A stretch of DNA of 64,000 bases from Gordonia sputi NBRC 100414 (GTDB lineage: Bacteria; Actinomycetota; Actinomycetes; Mycobacteriales; Mycobacteriaceae). The notes under the pieces are model-generated. The model was not told the origin of the DNA, searched no databases, and worked only from the letters and a program-made list of their open reading frames with translations. The DNA is taken from contig NZ_BAFC01000127.1 in assembly GCF_000248055.1 (NCBI RefSeq), positions 16,463 through 80,462 on the forward strand, read 5' to 3'. This document shows, in pieces, positions 41,435 through 49,395 of this stretch (position 1 is its first letter; each line of letters starts with the position of its first letter). Both the position numbers and the translations under genes were made by a program.

Positions 41435-42670
41435 GTGACGACAATGCTGAGCCGCTGCATCGCCATCGACCCCGACACGTTCGCGCGTGATCACTGGGGT
41501 CGGCGTCCTCTGCTCAGCAGATCGGACGCGCTCCCCCGCGACTTCGACGATCTTCTCTCGCCGCGCAGCGTCGACGAGTTGATCGCCGAGCGCGGGGTGC
41601 GTGCACCGTTCATCCGGATGGCCAAGGAAGGCGGCCTGGTAGGCAAAGAGAACTACCTCGGGCCGGCCGGTTTCGGTGCAGAGATGCCCGATCAGGTCGA
41701 TTCGGCAAAAGTGCTGGCGCAGTTCGCCTCTGGTGCCACGATCGTTCTACAGGGGTTGCACCGACTGTGGCCGCCCATCATCGACTTTGTGCGCGGGATG
41801 GTCGACGACCTCGGACACCCGGTACAGGCCAACGCCTACATCACCCCACCCGCAAACCGCGGTTTCGATCCCCACTACGACGTGCACGACGTCTTCGTAC
41901 TGCAGATCTCCGGCAGCAAGCATTGGCGGGTTCACTCCCCGGTTCACACCGATCCCCTCGCCGACCAACCCTGGACCGACCACCGCGATGCCATCGAGGC
42001 GCGCAGTCACGAAGAGCCGGTGATCGACACCGTCCTCGAACCCGGCGACGCCCTGTACCTTCCGCGCGGATGGCTCCACTCGGCAGAAGCTCTCGGCCAC
42101 ACGTCGATTCATCTCACGGTCGGGGTATCGGCTGTCACTGCCTTCGATCTGGTCCGGACGGTCGTCGACCAACTCGGGACGGTCGAATCGCTACGCACCG
42201 CGCTCCCGATGGGCACCGACTTCACCGATCCCGACGAGTCAGCGGCGCTGGCAGCCAAGACAATTGCCGCCGTCATCGACGTATTGCAGGCCAACACAAC
42301 AGATCTGGCCGAGAGTACCGCCGCGCGGTTGTCGACGATCCACGCCGAGCGAACCCGACCCGTGGCAGTTCGACCGCTCGCCACACTCGACGCAGTCAAC
42401 TCACTCACCGAACACACGACGGTGAGTCGACGCCACGGCCTCGTCGTCGAAGTCCGTCGTGCGTTGCAGCGCACAGAGATTCGCCTTCCCGATCGGACCA
42501 TCAGCTTCCCCGACTACTGCACAGAGGCACTCGAGGCCGCAGTATCCGGAGCCACCGTCACCGCGGGTGAACTACCGGGACTCGACGCCGCCGACAGCCT
42601 CGTGCTGATTCGCAGACTGCTTCGTGAGGGCGTCGTCGTTCTCGAGAGTGGATCGGTTCCAACCGGATGA
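41435..42670 (+). CDS. JmjC/cupin Fe(II)-2-oxoglutarate hydroxylase (NO66/ROXA-like)
   Basis: A 411-residue oxygenase. The iron triad is visible: His147 and Asp149 in GFDPHYDVHDVFVLQ, and His215 in PRGWLHSAEALGHTSIHLTV. SGSKHWRVHSP follows the first ligands, as in ribosomal-protein hydroxylases of the cupin_4 group, which hydroxylate His or Arg side chains. The C-terminal 180 residues form the usual dimerisation and winged-helix parts (DAVNSLTEHTTVSRRHGL ... LDAADSLVLIRRLLREGV). GTG 41435 starts right after the TGA of the repeat peptide, and the stop overlaps the ferredoxin-like gene (ATGA). Beta-hydroxylation of Asn, His or Asp in the peptide repeats is the natural prediction. Confidence 0.85.
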   Translation: MTTMLSRCIAIDPDTFARDHWGRRPLLSRSDALPRDFDDLLSPRSVDELIAERGVRAPFIRMAKEGGLVGKENYLGPAGFGAEMPDQVDSAKVLAQFASGATIVLQGLHRLWPPIIDFVRGMVDDLGHPVQANAYITPPANRGFDPHYDVHDVFVLQISGSKHWRVHSPVHTDPLADQPWTDHRDAIEARSHEEPVIDTVLEPGDALYLPRGWLHSAEALGHTSIHLTVGVSAVTAFDLVRTVVDQLGTVESLRTALPMGTDFTDPDESAALAAKTIAAVIDVLQANTTDLAESTAARLSTIHAERTRPVAVRPLATLDAVNSLTEHTTVSRRHGLVVEVRRALQRTEIRLPDRTISFPDYCTEALEAAVSGATVTAGELPGLDAADSLVLIRRLLREGVVVLESGSVPTG

Positions 42671-43566
42671 CCCGTCGTCCTCCGTGTAGCGTGCAATCCG
42701 CGGAGCGCGGTGATCCGATCTACGGCACAGCCTCGGCGGGAACGTTGTGGGTCCTGCTCGAACTCGGTGGTGCGTGGGGACATTCGGCGTTCCTGCAATC
42801 GCCGTCCATCATCGACCCCGACCTCGGTCTGAGCATCGTGCGTCGGGTCGAGAAGCAGCGCATGCGGATTGTCGCGATTCGACGACCGGGACGCCGACCG
42901 CAAGCACCACGGTGGCGTTGGTTCATCGTGGACTCCACGCCGGGAGCAGAAAGCGTGCACGCTGGCGAAGTCGACGGTCCCGCAGGCTATCTCGACCTCG
43001 CGCTCGACGGGTCCGACGGTGCTCCATCGACCGAACCTCTCGTCGCAGTGTGCGCGCACGGTAAGCATGACCAGTGCTGTGCAGTTCGGGGTCGGGCCGC
43101 GACAGCATCGATCGCGTCGGCGTATCCGGAGTGGACGTGGGAGTGTTCACACCTCGGTGGTGACCGCTTCGCCGCGACAGGGCTGATCCTTCCGCATGGT
43201 CTCTGTTACGGACGACTCGACACCGCCGTCGACCCAGCGTCCATCGTCGAGCTGTACACCCAAGGGCGCCTTGTGGATTCACTGCTGCGTGGACGTACGT
43301 CACTCCCCCACGCCGTGCAGGCCGCACAGCACTTCGCCCGTGTCGAGACCGGAGATGACCGCATCGACTCGTTCGCGCCGATCGACGTCACACACGTCGA
43401 TGGGCGGATCCGCGTCCGTCTGACGGGCCACGTCGGCCCCGTCGACGTGGTGCTCGGTGAGGAGTTCTCCGAGCCGCTGTTTTCGATGTGTCAAGCGAAT
43501 GTCGCTGGACGCGTACGGCAGTTCACGCTGGACTCCATCGCCTTCGGACAGGTCGCCGCGACCTGA
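42667..43566 (+). CDS. Sucrase/ferredoxin-like (Suc_Fer) thioredoxin-fold protein
   Basis: A 299-residue protein of the Suc_Fer family, a thioredoxin-like [2Fe-2S] ferredoxin relative. The cluster-ligand regions are CAHGKHDQCCAVRGR near residue 137 and WECSHLGGDRFAATGLILP near residue 157, both with the family Cys/His pattern. The N-terminus (CSVQSAERGDPIYGTASAG) and the middle GLSIVRRVEKQRMRIVAIRR are typical. It overlaps the oxygenase gene by four bases, so the three genes form one unit. It might deliver electrons to keep the oxygenase iron reduced, or act on the modified peptide. Family members are otherwise of unknown role. Confidence 0.82.
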   Translation: MTRRPPCSVQSAERGDPIYGTASAGTLWVLLELGGAWGHSAFLQSPSIIDPDLGLSIVRRVEKQRMRIVAIRRPGRRPQAPRWRWFIVDSTPGAESVHAGEVDGPAGYLDLALDGSDGAPSTEPLVAVCAHGKHDQCCAVRGRAATASIASAYPEWTWECSHLGGDRFAATGLILPHGLCYGRLDTAVDPASIVELYTQGRLVDSLLRGRTSLPHAVQAAQHFARVETGDDRIDSFAPIDVTHVDGRIRVRLTGHVGPVDVVLGEEFSEPLFSMCQANVAGRVRQFTLDSIAFGQVAAT

Positions 43567-43664
43567 CCGTGACCCTGTATCGATCGGTGGTCGGCGACGT
43601 ATCGAGCACGCGTCACCCACGTCGACGAGCGCCGTCGGCGTCGGTGAGCGCGCATGCTCGACTC

Positions 43665-43868
43665 ATGGGAATCAACAAGAACGACACCGTCGAATGGAAT
43701 ACGTCCCAGGGACCGACGCATGGGCACGCGAAGGAAAAGCGCACATCGCCATTCACCTTCGACGGTCAGAAGTTCAATGCAAGCGACGACGACCCGTACT
43801 GGATTGTCGAATCGTCGAAGACCGGATCGCAGGCCGCACACAAGGAGTCGTCGCTCACCAAGAAGTGA
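43665..43868 (+). CDS. DUF2945 (Tudor-like) small protein
   Basis: A 67-residue protein: MGINKNDTVEWNTSQGPTHG, then AKEKRTSPFTFDGQKFNASD and an end like KSGSKAAHKPSSLKK in the family (here KTGSQAAHKESSLTKK). This matches the DUF2945 or hypervirulence-associated Tudor fold. It is small, basic and cytoplasmic. It lies 98 bases after the ferredoxin-like gene and is not coupled to it. The start at 43665 fits family length; no strong ribosome-binding site is visible. The function of the family is not known. Confidence 0.8.
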   Translation: MGINKNDTVEWNTSQGPTHGHAKEKRTSPFTFDGQKFNASDDDPYWIVESSKTGSQAAHKESSLTKK

Positions 43869-43895
43869 GTGATTCGTACCCACATTCTCGACAGG

Positions 43896-44459
43896 TCACA
43901 TATTTTCGAAGGCCCGACCGAGTTCGGCACCGACGTCGATGATGCGAGCAGCTTTGACCTCGGGCTTGTCGATCTCTTCCGCCACGTGCTGGGCGACAAA
44001 GCGCTTGATTTCGGTGTCGACCTGACCGACGGCACGAATGAATTCGCCACGCAGGTTGTGTGACGCGACGCCCACGATCACGTCTTTCGGCCGCGGCGGA
44101 GTGACGTCGATCCGCAACTCCAGCGGCTCGGCGGCACGAACGGTCAACGGAAGTGTGATCAGCCCGTCGACGTCGTACTTGATGCGATCGACTCGCAGAT
44201 CCACGACGAGACCGATGGTCAGCATGATCTCAACGGTGAACGTGATCAGTTCGCCGACATTGCGCGCGATACGCGGCTCGCCGATCTCGACGTGCGCGGT
44301 CACGCGAGCGAGCCCACCGGGGCCGGACGGGATGGGCCCGACGTCGAAAGATCCACCCGTAATGGAGGAGAACGCCGACCCCACCCGCTCTTCGGTCACG
44401 GCGACCTCGAAGAACCGGCGGCCGAACTCTTCGTACGTCAGCTGCGTCATCCCCTTCAT
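43896..44459 (-). CDS. Conserved Mycobacteriales protein of unknown function
   Basis: A 187-residue protein, soluble, mainly beta in appearance: MTQLTYEEFGRRFFEVAVTE, then LARVTAHVEIGEP and FTVEIMLTIGLVVDLRVDRI. The C-terminus is helical, EIKRFVAQHVAEEIDKPEVK. The alternation of hydrophobic strands resembles lipid-binding or START-like cup folds, but no family is clear to me. The start may be the ATG at 44459 or the one three codons later. It converges with the DUF2945 gene (27 bases between) and diverges from the DUF2461 gene (70 bases). It appears intact. Confidence 0.75.
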   Translation of the reverse strand: MKGMTQLTYEEFGRRFFEVAVTEERVGSAFSSITGGSFDVGPIPSGPGGLARVTAHVEIGEPRIARNVGELITFTVEIMLTIGLVVDLRVDRIKYDVDGLITLPLTVRAAEPLELRIDVTPPRPKDVIVGVASHNLRGEFIRAVGQVDTEIKRFVAQHVAEEIDKPEVKAARIIDVGAELGRAFENM

Positions 44460-44529
44460 CGTGCCATTTCATCGATCGTCATAGAACACGTTCGCCTCGA
44501 TCCGGCGCGGCGAGTCGTACCCTCGGGAC

Positions 44530-45162
44530 ATGTCTTTTCAGGGCTTCCCCGAGGCCGCCCTCGATTTCTACGACGACCTCGAGGTCGACAACAGCAAGGC
44601 TTTCTGGGAACAACACAAGCAGACATATCAGAGCGCTGTGGCCGCACCGATGCGTGAGCTGACCGACGCACTTGCCGACGAGTTCGGTGAAGCGAAGCTG
44701 TTCCGCCCCTACCGCGACGTCCGGTTCTCGAAAGACAAGTCGCCCTACAAGACCCACCAGGGTGCCTACGTTGCCGTGGCACCGGCGACCGGCTACTACG
44801 TGCAGATCGGTGCACCGGGCGTCATGGTGGGTGCCGGCTTCTACGACGCTTCCGCCGAGCGATTGTCCGCGATGCGCACAGCCATCGACGATGATCGACG
44901 TGGCCGCGAACTCGAACAGATCGTCGCCGACCTCACCGCGACCGGCTGGGAGGTGGGCGGAGGTCGTCTCAAAACCGCACCACGAGGCTGGGACCCGGGA
45001 CACCCGCGCATCGAACTGCTGCGACACAAGACGTTCACCGTGTCACACCCCTACGGGTTCGACGCGGTGATCCATACGCCGGAGTTGGTCGACCGCGTGC
45101 GGGATGACTGGCGGACGACCGCGCCGCTGATCGACTGGCTCACCCGACACGCTCTTGCGTGA
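44530..45162 (+). CDS. DUF2461 / TIGR02453-family protein
   Basis: A 210-residue protein recognised by FQGFPEAALDFYDDLEVDNS and KAFWEQHKQTYQSAVAAPMR at the N-terminus, FRPYRDVRFSKDKSPYKTHQ in the middle, and GYYVQIGAPGVMVGAGFYD. The C-terminus, LLRHKTFTVSHPYGFDAVIH, is also standard. It is cytoplasmic and full length. The family is widespread in bacteria and fungi, but its reaction is unknown; conserved Arg, Asp and Lys residues around RDVRFSKDK suggest an active or binding site. It is not in an operon. Confidence 0.88.
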   Translation: MSFQGFPEAALDFYDDLEVDNSKAFWEQHKQTYQSAVAAPMRELTDALADEFGEAKLFRPYRDVRFSKDKSPYKTHQGAYVAVAPATGYYVQIGAPGVMVGAGFYDASAERLSAMRTAIDDDRRGRELEQIVADLTATGWEVGGGRLKTAPRGWDPGHPRIELLRHKTFTVSHPYGFDAVIHTPELVDRVRDDWRTTAPLIDWLTRHALA

Positions 45163-45258
45163 CCGCTGGTTGACGCTTACCGCGGAGAAGCGACGCCGTG
45201 GCAGCGCAGATCGAGTCGGGTTCTTGCTCTACTGGCGCGATGGTCGTCGACGCCGCGC

Positions 45259-45562
45259 TCACAGTGCGTCCGCGAGACGGTCGAGTAGCGGCATGACATC
45301 TCGGAGTTGCACGATTTCGGCGTCGTCGAGCACCTGCCCCATCGCCTCGGCGATCGCATGCGTCCTGCAGCCCAGACACGGTGACGCCCATCGACTGTGG
45401 GCTGACATTCTCTCGGCGCGCGAGTTGCGCCGCCGTCGCCGGACCTTCCCGCTCGAGACGCGCGAGCACAGCCGTTTCGGGAGCGCTCGGATCGTCGGTC
45501 GCACGGTGCTGCCGCAGTCTGCGCAACAGTGATCCGAGGATGATCCGAAACTCGGCCGCCAC
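45259..45562 (-). pseudogene. MarR-family regulator remnant with internal deletion
   Basis: The 5' part reads VAAEFRIILGSLLRRLRQHR, then VLARLEREGPATAAQLARRE and NVSPQSMGVTVSGLQ, a normal MarR start through the recognition helix. At about 45360 it switches frame to HAIAEAMGQVLDDAEIVQLR and DVMPLLDRLADAL-stop, the normal last dimerisation helix. The wing and the following helix, about 40 residues, are missing at the switch. The fragment follows ychJ on the same strand by about 15 bases. The truncated protein could not bind DNA normally, so the gene is considered dead. Confidence 0.75.
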
Positions 45563-45576
45563 CTCGCCAAGCTGCG

Positions 45577-45975
45577 CTACTCGACCGCCCCGTCTACGTA
45601 AACCCAGGCGCCGTCGAACCGGCTGAATGTCGAGAGTTCGTGCAGCTGCCCGCGACGCCCATCGGCCCGATAGAACGCCGTGAATTCGACCGTGCCTGTC
45701 GTGTCGAACGGACCGCCGCCGCTCACCGATTCGACGTCCAGACGCAGCCACCGCATGCCGTCATCTAGCTCGACGTCTCCCGGTCGGGTGTCGGGATGCC
45801 AGCTGCGCAGCAGGTGATTTCGGTCGCCGACGGCGAACGCGGCAAATCGGGATCGCATCAACGCTTCGGCAGTCGGGGCACGACGCTCTCCGCGCAGGAT
45901 GGGCCCGCAGCACTCGACGAAGGTCAGGCCGGTTCCGCACGGGCAGCGCGCGTTGTCGTCGAGTGTCGTGTTCAT
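45577..45975 (-). CDS. YchJ/UPF0225-family protein with SEC-C motif
   Basis: A 132-residue protein. The ATG at 45975 gives MNTTLDDNARCPCGTGLTFV, where the Cys pair with ECCGP forms the zinc-binding SEC-C-like motif at the N-terminus. The NTF2-like part follows: APTAEALMRSRFAAFAVGDR, then HLLRSWHPDTRP and ATGTVEFTAFYR-like TGTVEFTAFYRADGR. These are standard for YchJ. The open frame runs further upstream without homology. Function is unknown; NTF2-like folds often bind small ligands. The MarR remnant follows closely downstream and may once have been in the same transcript. Confidence 0.87.
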   Translation of the reverse strand: MNTTLDDNARCPCGTGLTFVECCGPILRGERRAPTAEALMRSRFAAFAVGDRNHLLRSWHPDTRPGDVELDDGMRWLRLDVESVSGGGPFDTTGTVEFTAFYRADGRRGQLHELSTFSRFDGAWVYVDGAVE

Positions 45976-46068
45976 GGCGGCCCAGCATATGCGGTCGCGA
46001 CCGATGGTCCCAGCCGACTGCCAGCGTCCGCCCATCAGGGTGGCAGCGTCGGCGACTGTGATGGTGAC

Positions 46069-46410
46069 ATGACAACGATCACTCACCAACCATCAGTCAT
46101 CCACACCGCGCACGCCGACACCGTCGTGCTGATCATGGACGGCAGCGTTCGAGCTCACTCGCTCGCCCGACAGATTCTTGATCGGGGGAAGAACCTCGCC
46201 ATCGCAGGGACTCGTGGTCACGATCTCGTTCCCTACGTCGACGCGGCCGTGCGCGATCGGGTCGTGACGGTCATCGCCGATCCCGCCGATCCGACGCAGA
46301 TCGACGCGGTCATCGAGCGCGCGAGCGACACCCTCGGACCCGTGATCATGGTTGTTGATCCCGGCGGATTGCTCGCCGATGTTCGCGCCGCCGACCGTCA
46401 CGCCGCCTGA
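46069..46410 (+). CDS. Short Rossmann-like (SDR fragment) protein
   Basis: A 113-residue protein with a Rossmann-type start, TVVLIMDGSVRAHSLARQIL, followed by DRGKNLAIAGTRGHDLVPYV, a strand with VTVIADPADPTQIDAVIERA, and GPVIMVVDPGGLL. This is the pattern of the first half of a short-chain dehydrogenase, but the Gly-rich loop is reduced (MDGSVRAHS) and the catalytic Tyr-Lys half is absent. It may be a remnant or a small nucleotide-binding protein. ATG 46069 has no strong ribosome-binding site, and it diverges from ychJ. The stop is followed by an 18-base tandem repeat. Confidence 0.55.
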   Translation: MTTITHQPSVIHTAHADTVVLIMDGSVRAHSLARQILDRGKNLAIAGTRGHDLVPYVDAAVRDRVVTVIADPADPTQIDAVIERASDTLGPVIMVVDPGGLLADVRAADRHAA

Positions 46411-46431
46411 CACGCCGCGCCCGGCGACAGC

Positions 46432-46502
46432 GGTCTGAGGTAAGACGACGGTCTGGCGTAAGAAGCCAGTCTGGGGCAAGAAGCAGTCTGCGGTAGGGCT
46501 GC
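46432..46502. repeat. Four degenerate 18-base tandem units
   Basis: Units at 46432-46449, 46450-46467, 46468-46484 and 46485-46502 share the pattern RGTCTGnGGTAAGAAGC. They occupy the intergenic space just before the KimA-like gene. They do not form an obvious terminator and are not in a coding frame. Confidence 0.7.
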
Positions 46503-46541
46503 GTCAATATCCGCCCGGTCGGCGTCAAATTAGCGTCAGAG

Positions 46542-48614
46542 ATGCTCGTGCACCCATCCTCCGGCGATACAACGTCCTTCGTGGCACTACCCGGAACACG
46601 TGCGCGAGCATGGGCGCGCGACGAGACATCATCGTCGAACTCCTCCGCTGACCAGCCAAAAGCTGCACCCCAACGCGACAAGCGTCGCCTGACCGCGACG
46701 ACGGGGCTGGCAGCTCTCTCGTTGGATGCGATGGCGTCGGTCGCCTACGGGCCCGAGGCAATCGTCCTCGTACTCGCCGCGGCAGGTGGCAACGCGCTGG
46801 GACTCACGTTTCCCGTCAGCGCCGCGATCGCCGTACTCCTGGCGGTGCTGGTGCTCTCCTATCGGCAACTGATCGCCGCGTTCCCCGACGGCGGCGGCGC
46901 CTACGCTGTCGCAAAAGCCCATCTCGGGCGCCGCGCATCACTGGTCGCCGCAGCGTCGCTCGTCATCGACTACGTCCTCAACGTTGCCGTGTCGGTGACG
47001 GCCGGAACCGCCGCACTCACGTCCGCGTTTCCCTCCGCGGGGCCGTACACCGTCTGGATTGCACTCGCGGTGCTCGTCCTGATCACAACCGTCAATCTGC
47101 GCGGAATCGTCAGCAGCGCCAGGGCTTTCATCACCCCGACCGTTGTGTTCGTGGTGAGCATCGCGTCGGTGATCGTCGTCGGCCTCGTCAGCGGTGGCAA
47201 CCACAGTGCCCCGCAGGTCGACTCACAGGCCGTCGGCACCATTGGAATCCTGTTGGTACTCAAGGCATTCTCCAACGGCTGTGCGGCTTTGACCGGAGTC
47301 GAAGCCATCGCCAATGCGACGCCGCAGTTCAGAGAGAATCGCATCCGTCGCGCGCAGCGTGCGGAGGTGGCGCTCGGCGTGCTCCTCGGCGCGATGATGC
47401 TCGGCATCGCCGCCCTCGTGGAACGTCTGCACATCCACCCGCAGGCAGGCGTCACCGTGCTGTCACAACTTACCGAGAGCGTATTCGGCCGCGGCGCAAT
47501 GTATTACGTGGTGCAGATAGCCACAATCGTGCTGCTCGCTCTGGCTGCGAACACGTCGTTCGGCGGGTTGCCGCAACTGATGAAAGTTGTCGCGAGCGAC
47601 GACCACCTACCGCATCGGCTCACCCGCAGGACTCGCAACGGCGTGTACCGCAACGGCGTGCTCATCCTCGCGGGGGCATCCGCGCTGCTGATCGTCGTCT
47701 CGGGTGGAGACGTCAACGCCCTCGTCCCGTTGTTCGCCATCTGCGTCTTCATCGGCTTCACGCTCGCGCAGGTCGGGCTGGTGCGTCACTGGTCGGTGAC
47801 GCGTTCACACGGTTGGCGACGACGCGCGGCTCTCAACGGCTTCGGCGCAGTGCTCACCGGTGTCGCGGCCGTGGTCCTCACCGTGATGAAAGCCGGCGAG
47901 GGTTCACTCTGGGTCATCCTCGTCCTGGCACTGCTCGTGGCTGCGATGGCGTTGCTGGCCCGAAGTTACCGACGCACACGGGAACTCGACATTCGCACAG
48001 CCGCCGACACGTCACACCCCGGCGAACACCGTCGACACTCCTTCGCCGGCCAGGGTCTCGCCGTCGTACCCGTCTCGTCACCGCTGTGCTGTGCCACCAA
48101 CGACGCGCTGCACGCTGCGCGCGCATTCGGTCGCGAGGTCATGGCGCTGCACGTCGTCATCGGTGGTGACATCGCAAGAGACGGGGACATCGCAAGAGAC
48201 GGGGACGCTGCGGGAGACGGGCATAGTGCGAGGGACAGGGACGCTGCAACAGGGAGTGCGACCGACGGTGACTCCCCGCGCGAGCACGATGACTTCGCAG
48301 CGGAGTGGCGGCGGTTTCACCCCCTCGACCACTTGGTCGAACTGCATTCGCCGGACGAGGACTCTGTCGTCGACATCCTCGCCGACCATATCGCCGAACT
48401 CGCACGTAACGACGATGTGCTCGTGATCATCCCCGACGCCGCTTCGGACGCGCGCGCACGATTGTTGTCCTCGGGACGCACCGACGACCTCGAGCGCACC
48501 CTGAGGCGCACAACACCCGCATTGGTCACGAGGACCCGCACGAGCGTCGACGCGCGCCGGGCGATGTCGTCGTGCGATGTCGTCGTGAATGTGCACCGGT
48601 CGCAGCAGGGGTGA
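46542..48614 (+). CDS. kimA: KimA-like potassium importer (APC/KUP superfamily)
   Basis: A 690-residue transporter. The opening LDAMASVAYGPEAIVLVLAA, the segment VLSYRQLIAAFPDGGGAYAV, DYVLNVAVSVTAGTAALTSA and KAFSNGCAALTGVEAIANAT closely match Bacillus KimA (YdaO), a high-affinity proton-coupled K+ importer. About 12 membrane helices end near residue 465. A cytoplasmic domain follows with USP-like blocks (LAVVPVSSPLCCATNDALHA, then DVLVIIPDAA), interrupted by a Gly/Asp/Arg repeat insertion. Start 46542 is the first ATG; a polar stretch of about 50 residues precedes helix 1. Bacillus kimA is controlled by c-di-AMP at RNA and protein level; no ydaO-type riboswitch was seen upstream. An amino acid substrate is the alternative. 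Confidence 0.82.
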   Translation: MLVHPSSGDTTSFVALPGTRARAWARDETSSSNSSADQPKAAPQRDKRRLTATTGLAALSLDAMASVAYGPEAIVLVLAAAGGNALGLTFPVSAAIAVLLAVLVLSYRQLIAAFPDGGGAYAVAKAHLGRRASLVAAASLVIDYVLNVAVSVTAGTAALTSAFPSAGPYTVWIALAVLVLITTVNLRGIVSSARAFITPTVVFVVSIASVIVVGLVSGGNHSAPQVDSQAVGTIGILLVLKAFSNGCAALTGVEAIANATPQFRENRIRRAQRAEVALGVLLGAMMLGIAALVERLHIHPQAGVTVLSQLTESVFGRGAMYYVVQIATIVLLALAANTSFGGLPQLMKVVASDDHLPHRLTRRTRNGVYRNGVLILAGASALLIVVSGGDVNALVPLFAICVFIGFTLAQVGLVRHWSVTRSHGWRRRAALNGFGAVLTGVAAVVLTVMKAGEGSLWVILVLALLVAAMALLARSYRRTRELDIRTAADTSHPGEHRRHSFAGQGLAVVPVSSPLCCATNDALHAARAFGREVMALHVVIGGDIARDGDIARDGDAAGDGHSARDRDAATGSATDGDSPREHDDFAAEWRRFHPLDHLVELHSPDEDSVVDILADHIAELARNDDVLVIIPDAASDARARLLSSGRTDDLERTLRRTTPALVTRTRTSVDARRAMSSCDVVVNVHRSQQG
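48168..48257 (+). repeat. 18-base tandem repeat inside the KimA-like gene
   Basis: Units at 48168-48185 and 48186-48203 are identical; 48204-48221, 48222-48239 and a partial fifth are diverged. They encode DIARDG-type hexapeptides as an in-frame loop in the cytoplasmic domain. Confidence 0.85.
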
Positions 48615-48666
48615 GTAGCGGGGTAAGGCGTGAGGCGCCCGTTCTTCGGTGGACTAATCTGATCGA

Positions 48667-49395
48667 ATGCCATCGTTGTCGACGACCCGCCGTATCACCG
48701 CGGGAATCCTCATCGCACTGGCCGGCATCTGCTACTCCTCGTGGGTCCTCGAGTTCTTCTGGTCGAGTCCGCTCGACCCGTTGAACAGCTTCCTCAGCGA
48801 ACTCGACGCCGCTCACCGTCCCCATCGAGCGGTGTACGAGACGGGCGACATCCTCACCGCGATCTTCGCGGTGTCCTCGGCGCTGATCCTCTTCCTGCCG
48901 CGTCCGATCGTGAGTGGGGTGTACGCGCGGATCGCTGTGATCTCGTTCGGCGTGTTCGGCGCAGCGACATTGGCCGACGCGCTCGCACCCGTCGATTGCA
49001 TCCCCGGCGTCGACAAGGACTGCCCGTACGAACCGAGCGGGCTTCTCCCCCAGCTGCATCACATACACGCATTGACCAGCACGATCGCCGTGTTCGCCAT
49101 CTTCATCACGATGATCGCGGGCGTGGTGGCGGCTTACCGGCAGCGCCCGCGGATCTGGCCACTACTCCGGACGGCCGGGCTCGGCGTACTCGTCGTCGTC
49201 GCGGTGACCACCGCGTGGATGCTGATCGCCGACAACCTGCACGGCGACTACTACCTCGGTCTGGCGCAGCGCATCCAGGTCGGAGGTATGTCGGTGTGGC
49301 TGATTCTGTGGGGCTTCGCGGTGTGTGCGCAGCGCACTCGCAGTCAGGCTAGCGCTGCACCCAGCACGCCCGCTCAGGTGAGTTCGACCTCGTAG
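48667..49395 (+). CDS. DUF998-family membrane protein
   Basis: A 242-residue integral membrane protein with six or so helices. It has the family features SSWVLEFFWSSPLDPLNSFL near the N-terminus, SELDAAHRPHRAVYETGDIL after the first helix, and DKDCPYEPSGLLPQLHHIHA with conserved Cys, His residues in a loop. The last helix is followed by a polar Ser/Ala tail. ATG 48667 has no strong ribosome-binding site. It is 52 bases after the KimA-like gene in the same direction and may share its transcript; its end overlaps the convergent GNAT gene by 22 bases. The function of the family is unknown. Confidence 0.82.
   Translation: MPSLSTTRRITAGILIALAGICYSSWVLEFFWSSPLDPLNSFLSELDAAHRPHRAVYETGDILTAIFAVSSALILFLPRPIVSGVYARIAVISFGVFGAATLADALAPVDCIPGVDKDCPYEPSGLLPQLHHIHALTSTIAVFAIFITMIAGVVAAYRQRPRIWPLLRTAGLGVLVVVAVTTAWMLIADNLHGDYYLGLAQRIQVGGMSVWLILWGFAVCAQRTRSQASAAPSTPAQVSSTS

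Noticed and set aside
43665..43868. DUF2945 gene as the fourth member of the RiPP-like cluster
   Set aside because: It is 98 bases away, not coupled, and belongs to a widespread stand-alone family.
46411..46541. c-di-AMP riboswitch before the KimA-like gene
   Set aside because: The 131-base gap is taken up by degenerate 18-base repeats and is too short for that riboswitch class.
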